Shown piece by piece: positions 22,626-33,314 of a stretch of DNA of 64,000 nucleotides; the first letter of the stretch is position 1; each line of letters starts with the position of its first letter. The notes under the pieces were generated by a model. That model was given only the letters and a program-made list of their open reading frames with translations. It had not been told where the DNA came from and made no database searches. A program made the translations under genes and the position numbers. The DNA is taken from the NCBI GenBank assembly GCA_013146195.2, contig CM028378.1, positions 77,405,254-77,469,253 on the forward strand, written 5' to 3'. The DNA comes from Codonopsis lanceolata. Taxonomy: Eukaryota; Streptophyta; Magnoliopsida; Asterales; Campanulaceae.

Positions 22626-23142
22626 TATGGTAACTTCGTTCTAATTTATTTGATTTGTGTTTAAACAGGGAATTATGCTCTGGTTCATTTGGACGGTTTA
22701 CTAAGTAAGAATAAATGGTTATCTTGTGGAGTATCAAAACGATACGACGTCTCTTCACAGGTTTTCTGTAATTTGTAAAATGACACCATGATTATTTTTA
22801 TATTACATAAATATATGTTACATATCTCTTGTGGTAGCGTACTGGTCATTATGACTCATTCCATACTTTGTTTTCTAGTTGCAGTAAATTGGTAGCCGCG
22901 TTGAGGTCGAGTAGATCGTGTATGCTTGAGCGCTTGGTGATCGATAGATCGAGATTAGATCGTGTGATTCGTTCTAGTTGCAGCAGACTTTCCCCGAGTA
23001 GTAGCTTGTGGAGTCCTTTTTTTTTTTAGCATCGTCAAATATATTATGTACTTTGCTATTCTTGTGAGATCGATTTTGTAAAGTTATTTAGACTTTACGG
23101 TCGGGTAGAGTACTTGGGTATTTGTATTGATTCTTCCATGGG

Positions 23143-23154
23143 CCGACGGGTTGT
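23143..23154. repeat. 12-bp target-site duplication of LINE 1 (left)
   Basis: CCGACGGGTTGT here and at 29056-29067 flank LINE 1. Confidence 0.9.
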
Positions 23155-23182
23155 TTTTTTTTTTTTTTTTTTTTTGCAAGAA

Positions 23183-23198
23183 GCAGGGCAGCACCTGC
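23183..23198 (-). other. LINE 1 3'-terminal hairpin
   Basis: On the minus strand GCAGG, loop TGCTGC, CCTGC, ending 7 nt before the poly(A). LINE 2 has the same form with loop TGCCGC. It may be the template end recognised by the reverse transcriptase. Confidence 0.6.
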
Positions 23199-23320
23199 GC
23201 AAGATTTATTAGAAGAAGAAAAGTACAAACTGGAGGGGGACAACCAGCCTTACCCGATATAGGGGGGACAAAGGAGCCTGACCTCTAAAAGGAGATACAA
23301 AAGAAACCAAACTCTAAGAA

Positions 23321-26300
23321 TTACATTTTACGAAAATTAAAGAGCCCTAAAGCATCCTGCTGAAGAGCACGACGAACATCCCGAGGCAATTGGGTAACCT
23401 CACTGAAATCGCAGTCACCCCTCTGATGAGCTGAGCATGCAAGCCTATCTGCAACAAAGTTTTGCTCACGAAAAATATGAACATGATTATAATTACCCAT
23501 CAGCAAAGAACAGCAACGAAAGTCATATACAAACTTCCAAGGACAACCATGATCACCACCGGCAATGGCGACCACCACTACAAGCGAATCGATTCAATAA
23601 TCACATTTAAATGGCGAAGCTTGCGGCAAAGAAGGAGGCCATCTCGAGCGCATAAAATTCGCATATTAGTACCTCGTCCATAAGATCGACAAAAGGCTGC
23701 AACAAAATGACCCCTATCATCCCGAACCACTCCGCCTCCCGTTGCCATACCCGCGCGAGAAGAGCCATCTACATTAAGTTTGAAAGAATGAACAGCCGGG
23801 GCATTCCATCGAACCCATAAACCCCTCTTAATCTTTGGCTTTAGAATGGGAAGACCAAAACAACTTAGAATCCGAACACCTTTGGGCTTTAACACAGATT
23901 TGGGAGAAAAGAGTTGAAACATGTTGGAAAGCCCCTCCAAAACCTGCTTATAAACCCAGTCGCTATTCATTGGTAAGCTATCAAAAACAGCTCGGCATCT
24001 AGCTGTCCAGATGGCCCAACAGACATGTAACACAATACCAATTTGAAGACTGCCCAGTTGAGATCGCGAAGATGCATCCATCAGCCATATTTGAAAAAGG
24101 TGATCAATGGAGGTATAACTAACAATTTTATTAAAGGGGAGAGACAACCGATTCCACAGATTTCGAGCAATTTCCGAGTGAAGGAAAAGATGAGAGATTG
24201 ACTCCCTGGCAGGAGAAACCCGACAGCAATAACAACGGGATACAATAGGAACACCTTTAGAATGTAATTGAAGATCTACAGGAATAGCTCCATGCAACAA
24301 TTTCCAACCAAATCCACTGATTTTTGTAGGGATCCACGCCTTCCAAATTTTTGAACACCAAGGATGAACAGCGTGGCGAATACGACAGTGATGAAAATAA
24401 GTTTTAGTATCAAATTCTCCAGAATTAGTAAGGCTGAAAACTAATCTATCTGGATCGTTATCCCGAAGGCATATTCGGTGAATAACAGCATGAAGGTGAG
24501 ACGGAAGCAAAGGCAAAAATGAAGACAACTGAGAAAAAGCATCCCTAACCGAAAGCTTAGCATCAATAGGCCGCGGACCAATCAGACGATCACCCAACCA
24601 ATTATCGTTCGAGAAAGAAACTTCCCCCTTCCTAAAACCCAACGGCGAGCGAGGAAATATGGTCAATATGCTTATGAATAGCACGCCAAACATGAGTAGA
24701 GGCGAGGCGAAAACCATTCATTGATTTGTATTTAGATGCAATGAAGCGGGCAAATAAACTCTTCCCTTGAAGAACACTCGAGGCGAGTTTAGCATGAAGG
24801 GCCTCCGAATTTGCACCAAAGACCGAAGACCCAAACCACCCTCCGATGTAGGCCTACATACTTTGGCCCAAGAAACCCAATGAATACGGCTGTCTCCCGA
24901 ATTGCTCCATAAAAAGTTGGCCATGGCTCGCTCAATGCGATTTATAACAGACACCGGAACTTTAATAGCTGCCAGGGCATATATTGGGATGCTGCTTAAC
25001 ACTGATTTAATAAGAATGACTTTCCACCGAAGGAAAGCAACCTTGCTTTCGGCCTTCTATTCTTCAAGAACCCGATTCACCAAATCCTCAAAATAACAAC
25101 TGCTTCACTCTACCTTTGAAAAGCGGAAGTCCCAAATAGCGCATGGGAAACCTATTATGAGAACGGCCCGACCCGAACAACACCGAATTTTGCCTCTAGA
25201 GCATCGAGATGACGTATAGAAACCACTTTTAGAGATTAACCAAGCTGTCAGAACACCGCTCATATTGAGCGAAAAGGTCACGGATATTCATAATAGTATT
25301 CTTACCACCATTACAAAATAAAATCATATCGTCTGCATAAAGGAGATGAGAAACTATGAAATTACCCTTACCATGATTATAGGGAAGAAAACGTCCATTC
25401 TCAAAACCTTTCTTTAGAGCCACCGATAATATTTCTTGAGCTAGAATAAAGAGAAGGGGGGACAGTGGATCACCTTGACGGACTCCTCTAGAGGACTTAA
25501 AAAAGCCGTAGTTGGAGCCATTAATCCGAATAGAGTACCAAATATTGTTGATCAAGCGCTCAATTAAGCCACAGACTCCCTCATTAAATCCAAAAGCACG
25601 AAGGGCACGAAGAAGGAAAGACCATTCCAACCGATCATATGCTTTGGACATGTCAAACTTGAAAGCAATATTACCACCACGAACTTTATGATCTATTCCG
25701 CCAATCAACTCATGAGCTAAAGCAATGTTTTCTTGAATCGCCCTACCTTTCACAAAACCCGATTGCTCGAGAGAAACAATTTTTGGGAGGACATCCGCCA
25801 TTCTCATTGCCATAATTTTAGAAATAATTTTACAACTAAAATTACGCAGGCTAATAGGACGAAGATCACCAAAAGATGTAGGATTTGAAATTTTCGGAAG
25901 CAAAACCATGATCGTAGAAGACAGACCTCGGGCGAGTCACACCACGAAAAAAGGCGTATCGCAGCAACCACATCATTTTTGACAATATCCCAGCAACCTT
26001 GAAAAAAATGACCAGTAAACCCATCAGAACCCGGGGCACTATCGGCGTTAAGGCTGCAAACCGCAAGCCAAATTTCACCCTCAATTGGAACTGACACCAA
26101 CCGACTGTTATCATCCGCACTCACAGCATTAGAAACATCGCTAAACAAATTTTCATCCATGACTGGATTGGATGTAGAGAAACAGTCTCCATAGTGAGCA
26201 ATGGCCATGTCGCCCAATATTTTTCATCAATCGGGTTCCATCCAAGCGAATACGCAAAGAATTCCTAGCAGCCCTATCACGAACCGAGGCATGAAAGAAG

Positions 26301-27378
26301 GCAGTGTTACGGTCCCCGTCATGCAGCCATTTCACCCGGGCTTTCTGTTGGTTTAAATCTTCCTCCCAGCGCAAAAGCTGGGCAAGTTCCAGCCTATGCA
26401 GCCGAATCCGATCCTCAACCGCAGCATCCCATCCAGATTGAAGCTGAAATTCTAAACCCAAAATTTTATCTTGAGTTGCATAAATTTTTTTCTGCACATG
26501 TCCAAAAGATCCAGTTCAAGTCTTGGTTCTTTTCTCAAAAAGGATAATTTCCTATGGAGGATATCCATAGGAGAACCCCCACCACCCATAATTGGACGAC
26601 TCCATTGATTCCGCACAAAGGTGAGAAAATCCTTATGATCCAGCCACATTTTTTGAAAACAAAAACCACCCTTTGCTTTCTTAAACGTCTGAAAGTCAAC
26701 CAAAAGTGGAGAATGATCCGAATACATACAACACAAATGAGTAACTTTTAGCGGAGGAAAAAGAGATTTATATTGCCCATTAATCAGAACACGATCCAAC
26801 CGCTCCCAAATCCGGCCACTACCATGATGCCCATTACACCAAGTGAATGTGCTCCCCTCATATCCTGCATCTACAACTCCTGCCTGAAGCATAAAGGTTG
26901 TGAAGTCATCCATACTATTGAAATCGTATCCGTTTCCACCAATTTTCTCAGATGAGCACGCAATTGTATTAAAATCTCCCCCTATCAACCAAGGATCTGA
27001 AATGCCGCAAGAGATATCAACCAGATCCTTCCATAAAAGTTGACGTTCCCCTCTGGTACACTTGGCGTATACAAAAGTAGCTATGATATTTAAACCATTG
27101 TCTTCACTAAGTTTAACAGTGACATGCTGCTCAGAAAAACGAAAAAGACTAATGGAAATTTTCTCAGACCACAACAACCAAATATGAGTATTATGAGGAT
27201 TATTATGCATGCTATGCTTGAATTTTAACTTCTTTGCAATAGAGATAATGTGATCCCCCGCAATTTTTGGCTCTAACAAAACTACCAAAAATGGTTTGTG
27301 TTGAACTTTAATGTTTCTCAGAAAAGAGAGTGTGTCTTTATTACCAACGCCCCTAGCATTCCAAATAATTATTGTCAT
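23321..27378 (-). pseudogene. LINE 1 ORF2: AP endonuclease, reverse transcriptase, RNase H (broken)
   Basis: Starts at 27378 with MTIIIWNARGVGN. The endonuclease part (27378-26452) shows WLIGGDFNTIA, GSTFTWCN, RIWERLDRVL and YSDHSPL. RT follows at about 26217-25229 with PGSDGFTGHFFQ, FKFDMSKAYDRLEW, RQGDPLSPLLFILA and the catalytic YADDMILF. Then comes a zinc-binding region (WKAWIPTKISGFGWKLLHG) and RNase H (LNVDGSSRAGMATGGGVVRD, ending with an HIFREQNFVADRLA box). Frames change near 26460, 26180, 25880, 25229, 24718 and 23578, so several frameshifts or stops disable it. Product would nick the target and copy LINE RNA at the site. Confidence 0.9.
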
Positions 27379-28819
27379 AAAAAGATTCGAGGGGGAACAC
27401 GGGCTTTAGAGGCAGCCCTAGTCTGTCGTTTGTTAGAATGAGCCTGCGATTTCTTCAGTTTGAACTTCTTGGTCTTCTCTACTTTCTTGCGGCAATCTGT
27501 TCTAAACTCCTCAGTGTTGGAAGGAGATTTAGGAAAATCAGTAATATCATCCAAAGACGCAGATCGAGTCAACTTAACCTTGTCATGAGCCATCTTGGGA
27601 CTAGTAGATTTGGATCTTTGTTCATCAACCGAAATATCTTCAGTTTCCAAGTCCTCGGATCGGCCAAAAGCAGAAAAAGTATTATGAATGCCCACCTCGT
27701 CTTCCACAGCACCTGGCCCTTTATTAGAAGCCCCTTTGTCACCATGAAGAGGTGAAGATTCAGGAACCGAGCCCGTTGTCTGAATAGGAGAATCATCTCT
27801 TTTGCTCTTACCATTTTCTGTTGACTTAATGGATTGGTCCTTTGCAGCCACGGAATCTGTTTTTCCAGGGGAAGACGCCACCGGCGTCGGAGCCACAGTT
27901 GCACGAACAGTTTCCCCCTCCTTAGGATCCGAATCCACTATATCAATCACTTACGTCTCACAGCTCTTACCCTTATCATCCTTAGCATGAGAAACCGAAG
28001 CCTCCTCTACCCGCTTACCAACCGGCGCCAAGTTGGAATAGAAGACAGGGGAGGTTTATTAGTTATTGGAATTGCATGCTGTTGTGACATCGGTACCACT
28101 TTCGGCACCGAATCAACATTATTTGGATGTTGTGTATCATTCATCTTAACATTGCCAGAATCCGTGTTGTGACCTTTCATATTGGGACGGTTTCTTTTAC
28201 GACAATCTTGCTCAATATGTCCAAGGAGACCACATCCCGAACAATACTTAATATTGCCCTCAAAAATAATTGCCTGCCAGAAGCCAAGTTCCTTTGTAGT
28301 ACCAATCCAAATACGTTCTGGAAGGGGAGCAGAAACATCCATCTCTATACATATGCGAGCATGCATAGGGTGAGATAAAGATAGAGTTTTGTCATCAGCC
28401 CTTAAAAATTGGCCCAGGGAATTACCAATACGAGAAAGATATGAAGCATTAAAAAAAGGAAGGGGGAGATGTGGAAGTCTCGCCCACACAGCAACCCTAG
28501 GATTGTCACGTTTAAAACCAAAATCAGGCGTCCACCGGAAAGATCGGTACATGCAGCTTTCTATCATATGGGATTCTTTAGATAGGGCACGCATTAAATC
28601 CTCCTTGGATTCGAGATGAACCATAATATGTCGAGGGTCAAGCAAACCAACCACAACCGACCCTGTGAGGTTCCAAGAACCAGAAATATGCTCCTTGATC
28701 ACCTGTAACGAAGGTCTACCAACGGAAAATTTCAGGATAATGGTGTTTTCAAACTGCCCTTCAGCCGTTTCTACTTCCAATGGAGTAAAGAGACAAGCCG
28801 GTTCATTACTAATCTTCAT
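27375..28819 (-). pseudogene. LINE 1 ORF1: DUF4283 and CCHC nucleic-acid-binding protein
   Basis: The first piece (28819-28007) starts MKISNEPACLFTPLEVETAE and contains a DUF4283-like domain (about residues 20-150) and a CCHC knuckle YCSGCGLLGHIEQDC near residue 195. A break near 27955-28007 separates it from the hydrophilic, Ser/Lys-rich C-terminal piece (27950-27375), ending KARVPPRIFL. Its TGA stop overlaps the ORF2 start as ATGA (27378-27375). Proteins of this type bind LINE RNA. The frame break makes it probably non-functional. Confidence 0.85.
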
Positions 28820-29055
28820 TGGTGGGCGTGGAGGGAGAGGGATTGGAGGGAGAACAGAGCCTTATTAGAGTTTAGACACTTAGGTCTTTGCCTTGGACAC
28901 GCCGCATACCGTAGGTTGACCATGCGATGGTCCATCGATGGCAGGCCAGGAATAGAGCGACCCATCCGGGCGGTGGGATCCATAACCTAGGGCGCAAGAA
29001 GAAACCCTAACCCTAAACAAAAAACGGCGGAGGGAGTTTCTCTCTCTAGTTAACC

Positions 29056-29067
29056 CCGACGGGTTGT
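29056..29067. repeat. 12-bp target-site duplication of LINE 1 (right)
   Basis: CCGACGGGTTGT, identical to 23143-23154. Confidence 0.9.
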
Positions 29068-30469
29068 ATTGTGCCGTTATTCGTGGTTTTAGTATTTATT
29101 TCAATTGTCTCATGGGCACGCAGTAACTTTGGGGATTTTCTTTATTCTAGTTGTTATAGTTGTTTGTTAACCCCGATATACTTTAGCAGTGGGTAATTGT
29201 TATCAGGTTGGTTCTTGTTGAAACGCCGGCCTGGAGTGTCGATGGTTTGTTCAGTGTCTACAATGTTGCGGCACGCGAGTTTTGTTTTTCCCCCTTTGAG
29301 AGAAAATGTCTCTCTTGGTTTCTTTGGCTTTGGTTTCAAGTTTCATAGCTCAGGACTTCATTTCCTTATTGCTTCCGCTAATTCGATTCTTGAAATCTTG
29401 TATTTTAGTATGGCTTTATGTTCATGTTTAGAGCTTGTTAGCTCGACTGTTCGACTCGTACTACTGTTTAACAAGTGCTTGTCTTCTTCTTAGGTTAGTT
29501 TCAGCGGCACGACCTTGGGATTTCGTGTCGAAATCCGGGTCGGGTCGTGACACTTGTTGTTGCTTCATTTGCTCTTTTTCAGCTTGACATATATTTGGCT
29601 TCTTATCAGGAGAGGATGGCCTCGGCCCGGGGGGCCGCGCGTTCTGTTGGGGCGAGAGGTCGAGGGTCTTCACTCCGACGCTTCGGCCATGCTGGATAGC
29701 GTTACCGCTCTTGAGGCCGAGCTGGTGGTGAAGAAGGGAGAGTTGTCCCAGTACTTGGAGCAGCGTGGTGAGGCGAAGGATTGAGGCGAAGGTGGGGTGA
29801 GGGAGCAAGTGGCTCAATCAACGAAGGCGAGGGGCCGAGTTGCTGGCTTTGTCCCTGGAAAATGATCGGCTGAAGGCCAAGGCTGCGTCCATAACGACTA
29901 GGGACCAGGCTATTGCTGACTATCTCACATCGACCACTTACGGGGACCAGGCTCTTGATATTATGGAGAAGAATCGAGTCCAGACTTTCAGGGCTGCTAC
30001 GGCCGTCGGCATTCTGATGTTTACTATTGTTTAGATTCGCTCTTGAATATTTCGGGTCTGAGTGCCGAGCTGCTTCTTCTCTCGTCCCTTTTGATCGGGA
30101 AGAGTTAGAGGAGATCCAAAAAGCGGATCTGAAGGCTCAAGCCCCTGAATGGGTTCCTCCTCCTGTTGATGGCGGCAATCTCTTCATCCAACTTTTGACC
30201 CATGATGTTTGGGTGAAGGACAGCTTTCTTCCTTATGCTGAGATATGGGTTCTATCAAGCTCTCCTAATGAGTTTGTGGGAGACCAGTTGATGAGAGAGC
30301 TGGAGGGGGAGAAGACTAACAGAGATGGGAGGCCGATGATCAAGCAGCTCGGGATGAGGCGGGGGTAGCGGACCCCTTGTAATTTTTTTTTTAATTTTAT
30401 CTCAAACAATGTACCCCATTTTGTCCATTATTATGTCATGGTAGTTTCTTTTTGCTTTTGTTTGCATTT

Positions 30470-31055
30470 TTTCGCCATTCAGAGCTAGTTTTCTTTCCGC
30501 AAGGGCCGTTACTTCCCTTGGTAAGCGAGGTGGTTTTATTCGCTTTTAGGGCTAATTCTTTTTGTAAGGGTCGTTGCTTCCTTCGGCGAGCGAGGTGGTT
30601 GTTCGTGCCTCAAGGGCTAATTCTTTTTGCTATGGCCGTTGCTTCCCTCGACGAGCGAAGTGGTTGTTCGTGCCTTAAGGGCTAATTCTTTTTGCTAGGG
30701 CCGTTGCTTCCCTCGGCAAGCGAGGTGGTTGTTTTTGCCTCAAGGGCTAATTTTTTTTGCAAGGGTCGTTGCTTCCCTCGGCGAGTGAGGTGGTTGTTTT
30801 TGCCTCAAGGGCAAATTCTTTTTGCAAGGGCTATTGCTTCCCTCGGCGAGCGAGGTGGTTGTTTTTGCCTCAAAGGCTAATTCTTTTTGCAAGGGTCGTT
30901 GCTTCCCTCGGCGAGCGAGGTGGTTGTTTTTGCCTCAAGGGCTAATTCTTTTTGCAAGGGACGTTGCTTCCCTCGGCGAGCGAGGTGGTTGTTTTTGCCT
31001 CAAGGGCTAATTCTTTTTGCAAGGGTCGTTGCTTCCCTCGGCGAGCGAGGTAGTT
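30470..31055. repeat. Nine tandem copies of a 65-bp unit
   Basis: The word GCGAGG (or close variants) begins at 30525, 30590, 30655, 30720, 30785, 30850, 30915, 30980 and 31045: exactly 65 bp each, with no indel. A unit contains GGGCTAATTCTTTTTGCAAGG and GTTGCTTCCCTCGGCGAG. It lies between the 3' ends of two converging reading frames in Tat element B (antisense ORF on the left, pol on the right). Because 65 is not a multiple of 3, overlapping ORFs here repeat the same peptide in all frames and are not genes. Confidence 0.97.
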
Positions 31056-31274
31056 GTAATAATATAACCATTCCTTGTCAAGCCTTGTTTGTTAGAAAAA
31101 GAAGTGCTTTTATTACATTTACTGGTAAATTTTTTTGAGATGGTCAGAATGCCAAAGGTTTTTTAAAGGAGTTCCATCTGGTTTGGAGAGTCTGTAAGTT
31201 TCAGCCCGTATGATGTCTGTGACCTGGAAGGGGCCTTCCCAGTTTTGTGATAACTTGTTTCCTCCCGTTTTGTT

Positions 31275-32345
31275 TCATGTGGCTTCAATCTTCCTTAGGA
31301 CTAAATCTCCAATGGCAGACGAGCGAGCTCTGATACGCTTGTCGTGATGTGTTTTTGCCAGTTTTTTGTAATTTACTGATCTTAGCTTTGCTTCCAACCT
31401 TTTTTCTTCCAGGTAATCGAGGTCTAGCTCCCTGACTTTTTTGTTGGTCTCTTGGTCGTAGTGAGTTACCCTAATTGTGGGTAGGGCCATTTCGACGGGA
31501 GCCAATGCCTTAGAGCCATATGTCAAAGAAAATGGTGTTTCGCCTGTTGATCCTTGTGCCGAGGTTCTTATAGACCATAATACCATCGGGAGTTATTCTA
31601 GCCATTCTCCCTTCTTTTCATCCAACCTTCTTTTCGGAGAAGCGATAATCTATTTGTTAAATTAAGCCGGCACGTTTCCTTGGAGGTGTGTTACTGATGA
31701 CTTCCAATGTTGGACTCCTCTCTCGTGGCACTTTGTCGTGAATTGTTGGGAGAACTGGGTGCCATGATCTGAAATGATGGCCCTCAACAATCCGAATCTA
31801 CACCAGATTTGATTTTGAACAAAGTTAATTGCTTTTTGCTCAGTAATATTCGTCAGAGGTTGTGCTTCTATCCACTTGGTGAAGTAGTCAACCGCGACTA
31901 TCACGAATTTATTTTGTCCTTTCGCCAAGGGGAATGGGCCGATCAAGTCAAGTCCCCACATGTCAAATGGCCACGATACTATTACTGGTGTTTGGGGGGC
32001 CGAGGGTAACCTAGGTATATCGGCGAACCTTTGGCACTTATCGCATTTCCGAACATGTCTCTCGGCATCTCTTCTCATTGTTGGCCAATAATAACTGTGA
32101 AAAATGATTCTGTCGACCAGACTACGTGCTCCAAGATGGCTTCCGCATATTCCTCCATGTACTTCGAGGAACAATCCTTTCACGATTTCTGGGCGAACGC
32201 ATCTCAAAAGGGGTTTCGAGAAGGATCTTCGGTACAACAGGTTTTCGATTACAGTGTATCTCGCCGATCTCTTTGCCATGGCCCATGCCTTTTCTTTCTC
32301 GTCAGGCAATATTCTTTGCTCGATGTATCTTTTAATGTCATCGAT
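31275..32345 (-). pseudogene. Tat element B pol: integrase (broken)
   Basis: The piece 32309-31662 has the zinc finger (H..H in VHGGICGSHLG, CDKCQRF), then MWGLDLIGPFPLAKGQ with the first catalytic Asp and ISDHGTQF with the second. After that the frame degrades, and the catalytic Glu is not found in an open frame. The piece 31586-31275 is the C-terminal part (STGETPFSLTYGSKALAPVEM, then DLVLRK). A stop separates it from RNase H at 32346. No chromodomain is seen, as expected for Tat. Confidence 0.85.
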
Positions 32346-33314
32346 CTAGCAGTCTATTGCCGGGTCGACCATCATGATTTCCTCGCTGTCGATGGCAGGT
32401 GCCTCCAAAATCTCAAACCATGTTCCGCTTGGTAGTTCTGCTAGTTTAGCCGAAGACAACTTAGAAAGGTAATCGGCTTTCTCGTTATCAACCCGACTTA
32501 TCTGGAGCAACTCCCAGTATTCGAATTGTGCGAGGATCCTGAGTGCGAGTTCCCTGTATTTGTTCAGTGTGGGGTCGTTAGCCCCGTACTCCCCCAAAAT
32601 TTGCTTTACGATGAGCTGGGAGTTGTTAAAGAGCAAGGCTTGTGTGGCCCCCATCTCGAGGGCTAGCTTGGCTCCTGCTATCGAGGCCTCATACTCGGTC
32701 ACATTGTTTGACCCCGAGAAGTTAAGTTTCAAGGCTTTGCCGATTTCTTTCCCGTCTGGCGTGGTGAGCAAAACACCTGCCCCGTTGCCCTGCTCGATTG
32801 ATGAGCCGTCCAAAAATAATTTCCATGGTCTCTCTGGTCGATTTTTGTGGGGGTGGTTTTGGTGGGCCGTTTCTTTGTCGGAAAGGGCTTCATTCGCCGA
32901 ACTATTCTCCTCTCCCATTGGTTTGAAGGATGTTTCTGCAATGAATTCGACAATCACTTGGGCTTTGATTGCTTTTCTTGGCAAGTAAATGATGGCATAC
33001 TTGGTCAGCTCGACTGCCCATCTCAGCATTCTTCCCGCTACGTCGGGCTTGTGTAGGATCATGCGTAAGGGCAGATCCGTATATACTGCTATTTTGTGGG
33101 CTTTGAAGTACGGCTTCAGTTTCCTGGCCATCAAGACCAATGCAAGAATAATTTTCTCTATATTCATGTATCTGGTTTCGACATTAGTGAGCGCGTGAGA
33201 GACATAGTAAATGGGCTTTTCTTTGCTGCCTTCTTCTGCGGCGGCCAAAGCGTCAGTATGTCGGCCTGTAGAGAGGTACACGTATAGTCTTTCGTTAGGA
33301 ACAGGGCTGCTCAA
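32346..33314 (-). pseudogene. Tat element B pol: double RNase H region
   Basis: 322-aa open stretch. The first part is a Ty3/gypsy RNase H remnant (EKPIYYVSHALTNVETRYMNIEK, AHKIAVYTDLPLRMILHKPD). A linker rich in His/Asn/Lys (HQNHPHKNRPERP) follows, then a second RNase H domain beginning WKLFLDGSSIEQGNGAGV and continuing NVTEYEASIAGAKLALEMGA and QILGEYGANDPTLNKY. A second, archaeal-type RNase H after the original one is a known Tat-lineage feature. The ORF ends in a stop just before integrase, so it is a fragment of pol. Confidence 0.88.

Larger units (their letters stand above)
23155..29055 (-). mobile_element. LINE 1: near full-length plant L1-type retrotransposon
   Basis: Minus-strand element of 5901 bp between 12-bp target duplications. 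Its 3' end is a poly(A) seen as 22 T at 23154-23175. ORF1 (DUF4283 plus CCHC) and ORF2 (endonuclease, RT, zinc-binding, RNase H) are in the standard order. The 5' UTR contains a CCCTAACCCTAAA stretch (about 29004-29017). The 3' tail has a hairpin and a 19-nt motif shared with LINE 2. It inserted into the Tekay solo LTR after that LTR arrived. Confidence 0.93.
18069..29552 (+). mobile_element. Tekay-type solo LTR inside a Tat antisense-gene intron
   Basis: Starts TCTGAGACCCCGAA (compare TGTGAGAACCCGAA in element 1) and ends CCGGGTCGGGTCGTGACA, the reverse complement of the LTR ends at 60216 and 62972. It is flanked by the 5-bp duplication CTTGT (18064-18068 and 29553-29557). There is no priming site, polypurine tract or coding region, so this is an LTR left by recombination. 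After removing the LINE and copia solo LTR it is about 4.5 kb, longer than the ~2.6-kb LTRs of elements 1 and 2. A ~190-bp tandem expansion accounts for part of this. The conserved hairpin is at 22099-22117. Confidence 0.88.
17509..30368 (+). pseudogene. Tat antisense ORF, 3' part: basic and coiled-coil exons split by an inserted solo LTR
   Basis: The exon after 17508 reads VTRDELIARKKEEAKK, a stop (TAA near 17556), then REELRATREQAASRDEEE, a basic KTKRQRI patch that could be a nuclear signal, and RWFLENLPKE. A donor AAG/GTGACC at 17993 pairs with acceptor TTTTTCAG at 29582. Without the solo LTR and its 5-bp duplication this intron is 101 bp, a normal plant size. The next exon (from 29583) holds a heptad-like coiled coil (LDSVTALEAELVVKKGELSQYLEQRGEA), then further fragments (LSLENDRLKAKAA; DREELEEIQKADLKAQAPEW) to a stop at 30366. 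Frameshifts occur near 17940, 29655 and 29785. Family function unknown. Confidence 0.7.

Noticed and set aside
29001..29017. Telomere-like CCCTAACCCTAAA
   Set aside because: Only two units, within the LINE 1 5' UTR; a common plant leader motif, not a telomere.
18069..29552. Possibility that this is a complete Tekay element rather than a solo LTR
   Set aside because: No priming site, purine tract, second LTR or Ty3 coding domain inside; the only coding content is the LINE.
30470..31055. Regularly spaced repeats that could suggest a CRISPR array
   Set aside because: The whole 65-bp unit is repeated with no variable spacers, and the setting is a plant retroelement.
30692..31138. Run of overlapping ~62-aa ORFs with nearly identical peptides
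   Set aside because: They arise from the 65-bp tandem array read in successive frames; no gene.
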